In this document: positions 28,827 to 37,603 of the stretch, one piece after another
How positions within the stretch are numbered: position 1 is the first letter of the stretch
Layout of the letters: every line of letters begins with the position of its first letter
DNA from: Acidimicrobiales bacterium
GTDB taxonomy: Bacteria > Actinomycetota > Acidimicrobiia > Acidimicrobiales > Acidimicrobilacustridaceae
NCBI GenBank assembly: GCA_030830565.1
Contig: JAURMR010000037.1
Coordinates: 54,923 to 118,922, forward strand
DNA length: 64,000 nt
Direction of reading: 5' to 3'
Position numbers and translations under genes: made by a program
Notes under the pieces: model-generated
Told to the model about the DNA's origin: nothing
Database searches by the model: none
What the model saw: only the letters and a program-made list of their open reading frames with translations

Positions 28827-29271
28827 CCCGCAGAAGACTCGGAATCGGCCAGCGCCTGCAGCTGATCGTCCCGCTCCTGTCGATGCATTTCTTGATGCTG
28901 TTACCGATGTTGTTCCCGCGGTCGCCGTTCTTCCTGATGGTGTCGATATCGAAGTGACACCCGGAGGCGACACAATCGTGCACACCGCCGACGCCGACAT
29001 CGCAATCACGCCTGCTGGTGACGACGTCATCGTGTCCACACGTGACGCGCTCGTTGAAGTTCGTGCCGAACTCGATGAAGTGATTGTCGATACTGCTGGT
29101 GAAGAAATTTTCATCGACACCGCACCGCGTGCGCCGTCAGATCTCGCTGACTGGAACAACGCTCCAGTCGTGCGGTCGGCGGACAACGGCCGTTCGAAGA
29201 TGGCAATCGCAATTGTCGCAGCAGTTGCTGCACTTCTCGCCATACTTGTTGTCAGCCGTAAGCGTCGCTAA
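28816..29271 (+). CDS. Tail-anchored beta-repeat protein of unknown function
   Basis: Overlaps the end of the ParA-like gene; repeated (V/A)DI.(V/I)TP.GD..IV.T units, one C-terminal TM, terminal RKRR. Confidence 0.7.
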   Translation: MAYDPQKTRNRPAPAADRPAPVDAFLDAVTDVVPAVAVLPDGVDIEVTPGGDTIVHTADADIAITPAGDDVIVSTRDALVEVRAELDEVIVDTAGEEIFIDTAPRAPSDLADWNNAPVVRSADNGRSKMAIAIVAAVAALLAILVVSRKRR

Positions 29272-29292
29272 CGACGAAGGCGTCGCGAGTCT

Positions 29293-30099
29293 TCAATCAA
29301 GAAGACTTGCAGCAAGAGCATCAATAACATCAGCGTCGATCCCGATGCTGTTGACATAGCCGGTCATTGAACCGTATTCGGCGTTGACGTGCGCAAGTAG
29401 CCGACTCATTGCCTCCGGTGGTGCCGCGAGATAGGCGGAAGGTTGATCGTTCATTGCGGTCAATGCTTCTGGCCGATCGCGCTTGAGACGTTCGACCAGT
29501 TCCGCCATGTTCGTTCCTGAAATCGCGTAGTCCGCGACGATCACATGATCGGCAACACCGATGGTGGAAAGAACCATCGCGGCGAGCACGCCCGTGCGGT
29601 CCTTGCCTGCTGCGCAGTGAAAGACGGCGGGAAGATTGTCGGCGTTGGCCAGGGTGCGGAACGCGTCGGAAAGTGCGGGTGCACCGATGTCGAGCATGTG
29701 CACGTAAAGGTCGCTAAGAACAACCCGAGCATCGGCGTCTTCATCGAGATCAAGAGGCTTCCAGACCTGCCCAAGCACATCGAGATGGACGTGGGTGATG
29801 CCGCGATGGGGGTCGTGAAGGTGGCCTTCCTCAACTTCTGATCCTGTGCGCAAATCAATCACCGTTCGCAGGCCGATCTCGGCAAGTTGATCAAGTTCCG
29901 CATCGGGAAGGCGATGGACAGCGTCGGCGCGAAACAGCGTGCGCCACTTCACTGTTCGACCATCGGTGGTTGTGTACCCGCCGAGATCGCGAAAGTTGAA
30001 CGCCCCCTCGAAACTGAGGTGACGGTCTGGGTGGATGGTCGCGAGGGCGAGATCTGTTTCGTTCACGAGAGTGAGGCTACGTGCAATAGGTGGGTTCAC
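29293..30099 (-). CDS. Tyrosine phosphatase family protein (PTP type 3-like)
   Basis: FNFRDLGGYTTTDGRTVKWRTLFRAD, FHCAAGKDRTGVLAAMVLS (CX5R); GTG start 30099. Confidence 0.88.
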   Translation of the reverse strand: MNPPIARSLTLVNETDLALATIHPDRHLSFEGAFNFRDLGGYTTTDGRTVKWRTLFRADAVHRLPDAELDQLAEIGLRTVIDLRTGSEVEEGHLHDPHRGITHVHLDVLGQVWKPLDLDEDADARVVLSDLYVHMLDIGAPALSDAFRTLANADNLPAVFHCAAGKDRTGVLAAMVLSTIGVADHVIVADYAISGTNMAELVERLKRDRPEALTAMNDQPSAYLAAPPEAMSRLLAHVNAEYGSMTGYVNSIGIDADVIDALAASLLD

Positions 30100-30120
30100 G
30101 TTGACTCCTAGGTACCGGCA

Positions 30121-30146
30121 TTTGCTCAACGCGTTTGATGAGCAAA
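30121..30146. promoter_or_regulatory. Inverted repeat TTTGCTCA-N10-TGAGCAAA between a phosphatase gene and a USP gene
   Basis: Perfect 8-bp arms 22-47 bp upstream of the phosphatase start; could be an operator or a terminator. Confidence 0.45.
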
Positions 30147-30221
30147 GTGTTCTAGGAAGACAAGCGAACCCGAGGTGAACCCGGTAATCGGAACGTGAAC
30201 CTTTGGGAAAGAGTTTGGTTT

Positions 30222-31019
30222 CTAGCCGACTGGTTTTTGTACAAGTACGGGACAGTGGCAGTTGTGAACGGTGCGCATCGTGGTGCTCCCTAGTGCCGTT
30301 CGTGCGAGTCCGCCACGCCCATGAGTTGCCATGGCGACCAACGCAACCTTGTTGGTATTCGCCCAATCCGAAACGGCATCGGCAGCATCGACACCAACAA
30401 CTGATTCAGCTCGGGCTTTGATTCCTTCACGGTTGAAGAATGCGACTGCCGACTCCACCGCATTCGAAAGCGCCTCTGGTTCTGCACCACCGAGTGGCAA
30501 ACCGCTAGCAGTCGTTGCCGACAACACGACGACTGACATCGACAGTGCCTTTGCCCACCGGGCAGCACGAGGAAGGACCATCGCCGAAATAGGTGACCCG
30601 TCGGTGGTGACCGCCATCGTTGCGTTGTTGAACGACGTGAACGACTTTGCTCCGGGACCAACAAGTAGCACGGGATGGTCCGAACGCTTCAGAACATCTT
30701 CGGAAACAGATCCGAGGAGGGCCTTACCGAATCCGGTGCGACCATGGGTTGCCATGACGATCGCGTCTTCTGTTCCCTTCACCGAATCGGCAATGGCAGT
30801 TGCGGGAAAGGTGTCTGGGACGACGGAAGTGCCGAACGGAACGGAAAGTGACCCAGATTTTTCATCGAGGTAGGACTGCAATTGTTCGACGGTGCTTCCC
30901 CAGCCTGATGCAAGGAGAAGAACGGTGGAGTCAAGTGCAGTTGCGAGTTCATTGGCGATGGGTAACGCCGCGTGCGAAAGGTCTGATCCATCAAGTGGCA
31001 CAACGATGGTCGTGATCAT
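30222..31019 (-). CDS. Universal stress protein with two UspA domains
   Basis: TTIVVPLDGSDLSHAALPIA, VMATHGRTGFGKALLGSVSEDVL, VAMATHGRGGLARTALGSTTMRTVHNCHCPVLV. Confidence 0.88.
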   Translation of the reverse strand: MITTIVVPLDGSDLSHAALPIANELATALDSTVLLLASGWGSTVEQLQSYLDEKSGSLSVPFGTSVVPDTFPATAIADSVKGTEDAIVMATHGRTGFGKALLGSVSEDVLKRSDHPVLLVGPGAKSFTSFNNATMAVTTDGSPISAMVLPRAARWAKALSMSVVVLSATTASGLPLGGAEPEALSNAVESAVAFFNREGIKARAESVVGVDAADAVSDWANTNKVALVAMATHGRGGLARTALGSTTMRTVHNCHCPVLVQKPVG

Positions 31020-31107
31020 TGGTATCCCTCCATGGGAAGTGTGAGATCTCTTTTACATGGTCGCACGCAGGAGGTGCGTGAGTGTGATCGCTCTACGGGG
31101 TGAGTCG

Positions 31108-32490
31108 TTAGCTACCAAGCAGGAGCACGGCATCAAGGCCACCTTCGGGTGCAGCTCGCAACTCGGCCCGCCCGCCTTCGGATTCGACCAATTTCTGAAC
31201 AATGGCAAGTCCTAGGCCGGTCCCACCTAACTGCCCTCGCTCTGTTGTTGCTCTCCAGAAGCGGTCGAAGGCTCGATCGCGCTGTTCGTCGGTGAGTCCG
31301 GGTCCTTGATCGATGACGTGGACGGCAACGATGGGGCCCGAAGGAGAAACCTCGGTGGTTGCACTGAGAATGATTGTCGAACCTTCGGGTGAAACCTCAA
31401 GCGCGTTGGCAATCAGATTGTCGAGAACCTGGCCCAGCATGTCTGCCGAACAACGTGCCTTGAGTTCCGAAGGTTCCGCCAGGATCTGAACGCCGCGTTC
31501 GCTCGCGAGAGGTTGCCAGGCTGCGGCTCGTTCGGTGAGGGGAGTTTCGAGTTCAATGCGACCGGGTCGAGAACCTTGGGTTCGTTCTGCACGTGCAAGG
31601 GCCAGCAATCCGTCGACCATTCGCGACATTCGCTGGACTTCGTTGCGTGCACCCTCAAGATCTTCCGCAGCGGCGTCGTCGGCATCAAGCTCAAGCATTT
31701 CGAGGCGCAAACGAAGTGCGGTGAGCGGCGTGCGCAACTGATGCGACGCGTCGGCAACAAATTGCTCTTGGGCCGTGACAAGTTCCTCAAGTCGAACTGC
31801 GGTCGCGTTGAACGCCGCAGCAAGATCTTTGATTTCTGGGGGACCGCGATCGACATCAGCCCGAGCCGAGAGATTGCCTTCGCCAATGCGGGTCGCCGCG
31901 TCGCGTAGATCCGCGATTGGTCGCGTTACCCAGCGTGCGAGAAGCACACCGAGCGCAGCAGCAAGAACAAGCGTTCCAAAAGCTGCTCCGATGAGGATGA
32001 GCCAATAGCGGCGAACTTCTGCATCAACTTGGTCTGTCGAAAAACTGACCCGAACCGCACCGAGAACTTTGTCGCCAACCGAAATCGGAACGGTGACGTA
32101 GAGGAGCCCGGTTCCGAGAGTTGTTGAATAGCGAGTGCCGCTTGCGATCTGGCGATTGAGCGCGTCTGCGATTTCTGGCCGTGAGAGGAAATTTCGTTGG
32201 CCAGCGGCCGAAGGCTCGGAATCAGCAAGCACATCGCCTGCGCTATTGACGATAACGACGCGGCCGTCGGTCGCCGCGGAGTAATTCGCCACCACCGTTT
32301 CGTAATCGACCTGAGTTCCACCGAGAAGCGAATCGGACACATAGGACGAAAGTACGAACGCATCGCGCTCAATACCTGATTTCAACTGATCCATCTGATG
32401 ATCTCGATAACCGAGCGCAAGTGGCAGTTCGAGAGCGATGAGCACCACGAGCGTGAGGAGGAGATAAGTGGCGAGGAGGCGCCGGGTCAC
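31108..32490 (-). CDS. Sensor histidine kinase
   Basis: HAMP-type region, DASHQLRTPLTALRLRLEML H-box, N-box (LDNLIANALEVSP), G-box. Confidence 0.9.
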   Translation of the reverse strand: MTRRLLATYLLLTLVVLIALELPLALGYRDHQMDQLKSGIERDAFVLSSYVSDSLLGGTQVDYETVVANYSAATDGRVVIVNSAGDVLADSEPSAAGQRNFLSRPEIADALNRQIASGTRYSTTLGTGLLYVTVPISVGDKVLGAVRVSFSTDQVDAEVRRYWLILIGAAFGTLVLAAALGVLLARWVTRPIADLRDAATRIGEGNLSARADVDRGPPEIKDLAAAFNATAVRLEELVTAQEQFVADASHQLRTPLTALRLRLEMLELDADDAAAEDLEGARNEVQRMSRMVDGLLALARAERTQGSRPGRIELETPLTERAAAWQPLASERGVQILAEPSELKARCSADMLGQVLDNLIANALEVSPEGSTIILSATTEVSPSGPIVAVHVIDQGPGLTDEQRDRAFDRFWRATTERGQLGGTGLGLAIVQKLVESEGGRAELRAAPEGGLDAVLLLGS

Positions 32491-33182
32491 TAGTTGGTGT
32501 CGCTCTCAATCGAAGTGCGAAGTCGGAAGCCCACGCCGCGAACTGTTTCGATGATGGTGGGGTCGCCGAGTTTTTTACGCAAGGACGCGATGTGAACGTC
32601 AAGTGTCTTTGTAGGGCCGTACCAATGGGCATCCCAGACCTGTTCAAGGATCGTTTCGCGGGTCTGTGTTGCTCCGGGGTCACTTGCGAGTAGTGCGAGG
32701 AGGTCGAATTCTTTACGGGTGAGGGAGAGTTCTTCGCCGTTAATGGTCACGCGTCGTGTTCGGTTGTCGATAACGACGCCGCCGGTGAGTCTGATGATGT
32801 CGTCGGTTTGAACTCCAGTGGCCTGGCTTCTGCGCGTGACGGCGTTGATTCGCGCGATGAGTTCGCGAAATCCGAACGGTTTCACCATGTAGTCATCTGC
32901 ACCGAGTTCGAGGCCGAGAACTCGATCGATTTCATCGCCGCGCGCAGTGAGGATGATGATCGGAATCGATGAATCGGATCGAACCCGGCGGCACACCTCA
33001 TAGCCATCAATGTCGGGAAGTCCAAGATCAAGGAGAACGATGTCGACCGGGGTCGAGGAGCGGAAGGCATCGACGCCGCCGAGGCCGGTTGATTCGCGGT
33101 GGACGCTGAAGCCCTGACGCTCAAGTCCCTTCATTAGGGGCTCAGCGATGGCGTCATCATCCTCAACTAGAAGTACGTTCAC
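32490..33182 (-). CDS. OmpR/PhoB-family response regulator
   Basis: NVLLVEDDDAIAEPLMKGL, DIVLLDLGLPDIDG, winged-helix RKEFDLLALLASDPGATQTRE; GTG start 33182. Confidence 0.92.
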   Translation of the reverse strand: MNVLLVEDDDAIAEPLMKGLERQGFSVHRESTGLGGVDAFRSSTPVDIVLLDLGLPDIDGYEVCRRVRSDSSIPIIILTARGDEIDRVLGLELGADDYMVKPFGFRELIARINAVTRRSQATGVQTDDIIRLTGGVVIDNRTRRVTINGEELSLTRKEFDLLALLASDPGATQTRETILEQVWDAHWYGPTKTLDVHIASLRKKLGDPTIIETVRGVGFRLRTSIESDTN

Positions 33183-33327
33183 CCTGCAAGGGTGGCACGC
33201 GGTTGCAGCGGCCGTCAGCAACAATTGCCGTTCTTCATCAGTTTTGGGACCTTCGGCAACAGGACTTTGCCAGTTCTTAACCATTCGCGCGGGTGTGGTT
33301 GGGTTGCGACTCTTTACCGTGGTCGTC

Positions 33328-33852
33328 ATGAACAGGCACCTCGCACTCACTTTCGCCGGAGCGACAGCGATCTTCGTGACTGCTGCAAGCGGCGCTGTCG
33401 CCGCCAACGTCGGAATCCTCAACGTTGGACCCGCGAAACCGGTAGGTCAGTTGAGCGCTGCCAATGTCGCCCAACTCGCAACGCCCGCTGCGACTCGAGC
33501 CGCGGCTGCTTCGGCGAATGGAACGGTCACCGTTTCTGGCACGGTTGATCCAACGGCGCCGGCCGGTTCGACCAACGCAGCCGGATCACAGACCACTGGA
33601 ACGGCGTCAAGTGCTGGCTCAGGGACCTCGAATGGCTCGTCGTCATTCGGAGTGGCGGGTTCCCTGGGCGGGTTGCCCCCCGGTGCCTCATCCCCTTCGG
33701 GCTCAGGTGTACCGGCATCGCAAGTTGTGACGCCACCAACGACTTCAGCGCCGCTTCCATCTGGTCCTACAACCACCTCTCGCTCACAACGTGAGGACCA
33801 CGAGGAGTCCGAGGAACACGAAGAGCACGAGGAAGAAGACGACGATGACTGA
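33328..33852 (+). CDS. Secreted Gly/Ser/Pro-rich protein with acidic His-containing tail
   Basis: Signal peptide MNRHLALTFAGATAIFVTAASGAVAA; low-complexity body; C-terminus EDHEESEEHEEHEEEDDDD. Divergent from the response regulator. Confidence 0.65.
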   Translation: MNRHLALTFAGATAIFVTAASGAVAANVGILNVGPAKPVGQLSAANVAQLATPAATRAAAASANGTVTVSGTVDPTAPAGSTNAAGSQTTGTASSAGSGTSNGSSSFGVAGSLGGLPPGASSPSGSGVPASQVVTPPTTSAPLPSGPTTTSRSQREDHEESEEHEEHEEEDDDD

Positions 33853-34429
33853 CCGCATTCCCGCTGCTGCGCGCGCAGCGTCAACGAACGCCGAGCCGAC
33901 GTCGAGCGCTCAGAAGGCAACTTCGAAGAAAAAGGGAACCACTGCGCCGGCATCACGAGCACTTACCGCCGGTCTGAGTTTGGCGGCGACATCCGCAATC
34001 GTTGCTGCACTTGCGCTGAGTGGCCAGCCGGCTGGTTCTGTGACTCCTGCAACCGTTGAACTCAATGTGACCGGGGCTTCCGGGGTTTCTGGAGCTATGG
34101 ACCCAACGCTCACGGGTGCAGCTGTAGATCCGACTGCAGTTCCGGCTGCTGGTGCGCCACCGGTTGCTGCGTCTCCCGCAGCAACCGCCGGTCTGAACGG
34201 TTCTGCCGGAAGTGCGAGCACGTCTTCGGGTTTTGTTCCCGCTTCGTCAGGTTCTGCGACTGCAAGTTCTGGCAGCGGTGCGGCGTCAGCGCCGGTCGCC
34301 GCTGTTGCGGCAACTCCCGCCGCACCTTCGGCCCCCGTTACCTCACCTCCCGCGACAGCGGCGCCGGTGGTCACCTCACCCCCGGCTCCCGTTGTGACGG
34401 TACCTGCACCACGCACTCGCGCTTCCTGA
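33845..34429 (+). CDS. Ala/Pro/Ser-rich membrane or secreted protein of unknown function
   Basis: Single N-terminal hydrophobic segment (ALTAGLSLAATSAIVAALALSG) and long Ala/Pro/Val-rich tail; overlaps the upstream gene. Confidence 0.6.
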   Translation: MTDRIPAAARAASTNAEPTSSAQKATSKKKGTTAPASRALTAGLSLAATSAIVAALALSGQPAGSVTPATVELNVTGASGVSGAMDPTLTGAAVDPTAVPAAGAPPVAASPAATAGLNGSAGSASTSSGFVPASSGSATASSGSGAASAPVAAVAATPAAPSAPVTSPPATAAPVVTSPPAPVVTVPAPRTRAS

Positions 34430-34438
34430 TCGGTAACC

Positions 34439-35395
34439 ATGGGCGCGATGCAAGAGTATTTGCGCGCGTTTCGCGCTATGGGCAGCGACTGTGTCGTCCG
34501 AATTGTTGTCGATGACGATCGGGCCGAGCCGATCCTTGATCGTGTGGTCGAGAAGGTGGCCGAACTGGAAAAGCGTTGGTCGCGTTTTCTTCCCGACAGC
34601 GAAGTATCGCAACTGAATGACCATGCTGGTGCACCAGTGTTCGTGAGTCCCGAAACGTTTACACTTCTTTCGCTAGCGATTGACGCGTGGCGGGTAACTG
34701 GTGGACGCTTCGATCCAACTCTTCTCGATGCGCTACAGAGAGTTGGCTATGACATCACGTTCGATGACATGGCGACGCGTCCTCCTGTGGACGTCGCTGA
34801 AGTCGTAGTGAATACGAATGGTTTGGACAGTGTGGTTCTGGACGCGCGGTCATTTATGGTTCATGCGCCAGCAGGTCTCCATTTCGATCTTGGTGGCATC
34901 GGTAAGGGTTATGCCGCCGATTGTGTGTTCGTGCAGGTGATGGAAGACGGTGTGAGTGGAGCGTGTCTCGATTTTGGCGGTGATGTTCGCGTAGGCGGCA
35001 TAACGGCTGAGGGTGGTGGGTGGCCAATTGTCATCGACGATCCATTCCGACCCGGCGAAGACCTCGCTGTTCTAGGTCTTGGTGATGGTGCGGTAACGAC
35101 GAGTTCGCGACTGCGCCGAAAATGGCCGACGACGGCTGGCGAAGCCCATCATCTCCTTGACCCGGCAACGTCTCAACCTGCCGAGAGTGGTCTTGCATCA
35201 GTCACAGTGATCGCAGCTCACGCTGCATGGGGTGAAGTCCACGCGAAAGCTGCGCTTATCGCCGGGGTGGCCGACGGTGCTGCGCTCATTGAGAACGCGG
35301 GTCTCTCAGGACTGCTCGTGACTGATGATGGTGATTCGATTGCTGTCGGTCAGTTTGAAGCGTTCGTGATGAACGGGCCTACTCTTGATCAATGA
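34439..35395 (+). CDS. apbE: FAD:protein FMN transferase ApbE family
   Basis: EKRWSRFLPDSEVSQLND, WRVTGGRFDPTLLDALQRVGYD, FDLGGIGKGYAAD, DFGGDVRVGG, TSSRLRRKW, HHLLDPATSQP. Confidence 0.9.
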   Translation: MGAMQEYLRAFRAMGSDCVVRIVVDDDRAEPILDRVVEKVAELEKRWSRFLPDSEVSQLNDHAGAPVFVSPETFTLLSLAIDAWRVTGGRFDPTLLDALQRVGYDITFDDMATRPPVDVAEVVVNTNGLDSVVLDARSFMVHAPAGLHFDLGGIGKGYAADCVFVQVMEDGVSGACLDFGGDVRVGGITAEGGGWPIVIDDPFRPGEDLAVLGLGDGAVTTSSRLRRKWPTTAGEAHHLLDPATSQPAESGLASVTVIAAHAAWGEVHAKAALIAGVADGAALIENAGLSGLLVTDDGDSIAVGQFEAFVMNGPTLDQ

Positions 35396-35413
35396 CGCAG
35401 CGATGGCTCTGAC

Positions 35414-36019
35414 ATGACCAACTTGATTTTTGGCGCCACAAAAGTTTGGTGGTACGTGTCTCGTTCCACCGGAATCGTTGCATGGGCACTACTTGCACTC
35501 GCCGTGCTGTGGGGGCTCGCGCTCTCAACGCGTGCGCTGGGTAAACGCACACCTGCTCCGTGGCTTCTCGACGTGCATCGCTTTTTGGGTGGTCTCGCCG
35601 TCGTTTTTACCGTCGTGCATTTCGTGACGTTGTCGTTTGACCCATGGATGAGTTCCGAATACGGCTACACGATCACCCAGGCGTTTGTTCCCTTCGCTTC
35701 TTCGTGGAAGCCGGGGCCGATGGCATGGGGAATTGTCGCCTTCTACCTGCTGCTCGCCGTGGAATGCACCTCGCTCATAAAGAATCGGTTGCCGCAGAAG
35801 TTGTGGCGGGGTGTGCACATGGCCAGTTACCCGTTGTATGCGATGGCAACGATTCATCTGCTTACGGCCGGTTCAGATAATCAGAATCCGATACTTCGCT
35901 GGTGTGTGCTGGCGACGGTAGGTGCAGTGATCTTCTTTACCGTCTATCGAATCGTCGGTCCTGGACGCGCAGAGAGCGTGAAGCAGTCAGCGCCCAAGAA
36001 ACGTTCCGATCTCAAGTAA
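35414..36019 (+). CDS. Ferric-reductase-like transmembrane (heme b) protein
   Basis: Six-TM-type protein with WYVSRSTGIVAWALLALAVLWG, LDVHRFLGGLAVVFTVVHFVTL, LWRGVHMASYPLYAMATIHLLTAG (paired His). Confidence 0.82.
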   Translation: MTNLIFGATKVWWYVSRSTGIVAWALLALAVLWGLALSTRALGKRTPAPWLLDVHRFLGGLAVVFTVVHFVTLSFDPWMSSEYGYTITQAFVPFASSWKPGPMAWGIVAFYLLLAVECTSLIKNRLPQKLWRGVHMASYPLYAMATIHLLTAGSDNQNPILRWCVLATVGAVIFFTVYRIVGPGRAESVKQSAPKKRSDLK

Positions 36020-36742
36020 TCAGGATTCTGGGACTTTTACGACGAAAGTTGCAATGTCAGCGGCGAGCCCGCTGCGGATGAGTTCAAGAGATGCGCCGCG
36101 GCAGTTGGTGCGGGTGAGTGCGAACGCATCAGGGTCGAGGCGTTCAGCAAGATCGGCGGCATGGGCGAGTGCCGTCGTGAGTACGGCGTCATCGGCGACA
36201 ACCTGGTCGAGGTAGCCGGCAACCACGGCGCCAGCGGGGTCGTAAACAGTTGCGTGGTTCACCGCTGCGGTGAATGCCGCGTTGGAGAGCGAGGTTCGGG
36301 CGAGTTCCACTGCAAACTTGGGAACTGGCATTCCGATTGCAACCTCATTGAGACCGATCTTGAAATTGCCGTCGGCGCCGATGCGCACGTCAGCAGCCAT
36401 GAGCAGGATCGCTCCCATGGCGAGAGCGTGGCCGGTTGACGCGATAACCACTGGCATCGGGAACTCGTGAATCTCAATTGCGATGTCGGCGCCGGCCTTC
36501 AGGAGGTTTCGCGCTGCTTCAGGACTTGACGTCATTACCGAAAGGTCAAAGCCTGCTGAGAATCGGCCGGGGCGACCGGCAAGCACGACCGCGCCTGCTT
36601 CCGAGCGAGCCCGTTCAAGTGCGTCGTGGACACCTGCAGCGATGTCATGGCTGATTGCGTTGGCTTTGCCATCGTCAATAGTGATGAGGGCAACGCGGTC
36701 CTCGAGTTGGTAGTTCACGGCGGAGTCAGTCATGGAGGGCAC
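36020..36742 (-). CDS. Enoyl-CoA hydratase/isomerase (crotonase) family
   Basis: VALITIDDGKANAIS, AVVLAGRPGRFSAGFDL, STGHALAMGAILLMAADVRIG. Confidence 0.88.
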   Translation of the reverse strand: MPSMTDSAVNYQLEDRVALITIDDGKANAISHDIAAGVHDALERARSEAGAVVLAGRPGRFSAGFDLSVMTSSPEAARNLLKAGADIAIEIHEFPMPVVIASTGHALAMGAILLMAADVRIGADGNFKIGLNEVAIGMPVPKFAVELARTSLSNAAFTAAVNHATVYDPAGAVVAGYLDQVVADDAVLTTALAHAADLAERLDPDAFALTRTNCRGASLELIRSGLAADIATFVVKVPES

Positions 36743-36766
36743 GCTACCCGTGACGGTGAGGGCCGA

Positions 36767-37600
36767 CTACGAAGGTTCGGTGACGAAGTCGATGAGTTGC
36801 TCAACTGCACCAACGAGCGGCGGTTGAAGGTCGGCGTAGGAGGACACCGAATTCAGAATCTTCTTCCAGAAAAGTCGAGGGTCATCGACGCCGAGAGCAG
36901 CACAAATACCCTCTTTCCACGGTTGACCCTTCGGAACATTTGGCCACGCGGCAATACCAACTACAGATGGTTTCACCGCAGCCCAAATATCGACATACGG
37001 GTGGCCGGTTACGAGTACGTCGGGGTGATCGATTCCAGCGGCGATTCGCGATTCCTTCGAATCGTCGACGAGGTGATCGAGGAGGACTCCCAGTCGCCGA
37101 CCGCTTCGGGGCCCGAACGAACGCACGATCTCATGCAAGTTGTCTGCGCCATCGAGAAGTTCCACAACGACACCTTCGACTCGGAGGTCGTCGCCCCACA
37201 CCTTTTCGACGAGTTCCGCGTCGTGGACACCTTCCACGAGGAGCCGGCTGGCACGAGCCATGCGGGCGGGAGCCGACGGAACAGCAACGGAGCCAGAAGC
37301 AGTGCGGGTTGCGGCTGCAGTTGCTGATGCTTTCGGGCGAACGAGAGTGACCTGGCGGCCCTTCACATCAAAGGCGCCATCGCGCAATCGAATCTTGTGG
37401 TCCCGGCCTTGGCGGTCTCGCAGGGTGACGAAGGCGGAATCGCATTCAACGACGACACCCCAAAGGTGGGTGCCGCGGACTTCGACCTCGAGTCCCGGTG
37501 TTGCGGCAATAACTGGTGGTTTCTGTCGAGAACGCGGCGGGTCCCCGTCGAGATCAAGAGGCTCAGACAGAATCCCTTTGCGGTAGGGTGTTTCAGCCAC
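36767..37600 (-). CDS. DUF3097 family protein
   Basis: ASRLLVEGVHDAELVEKVWGDDLRVEGVVVELLDGADNL and VLLDHLVDDSKESRIAAG, recalled as typical of DUF3097. Confidence 0.8.
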   Translation of the reverse strand: MAETPYRKGILSEPLDLDGDPPRSRQKPPVIAATPGLEVEVRGTHLWGVVVECDSAFVTLRDRQGRDHKIRLRDGAFDVKGRQVTLVRPKASATAAATRTASGSVAVPSAPARMARASRLLVEGVHDAELVEKVWGDDLRVEGVVVELLDGADNLHEIVRSFGPRSGRRLGVLLDHLVDDSKESRIAAGIDHPDVLVTGHPYVDIWAAVKPSVVGIAAWPNVPKGQPWKEGICAALGVDDPRLFWKKILNSVSSYADLQPPLVGAVEQLIDFVTEPS

Positions 37601-37603
37601 GGA

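Noticed and set aside
29288-29307. AGTCTTC-AATCAA-GAAGACT inverted repeat
   Set aside because: Overlaps the phosphatase stop codon region; may be a weak bidirectional terminator but unsupported by a T-tract.
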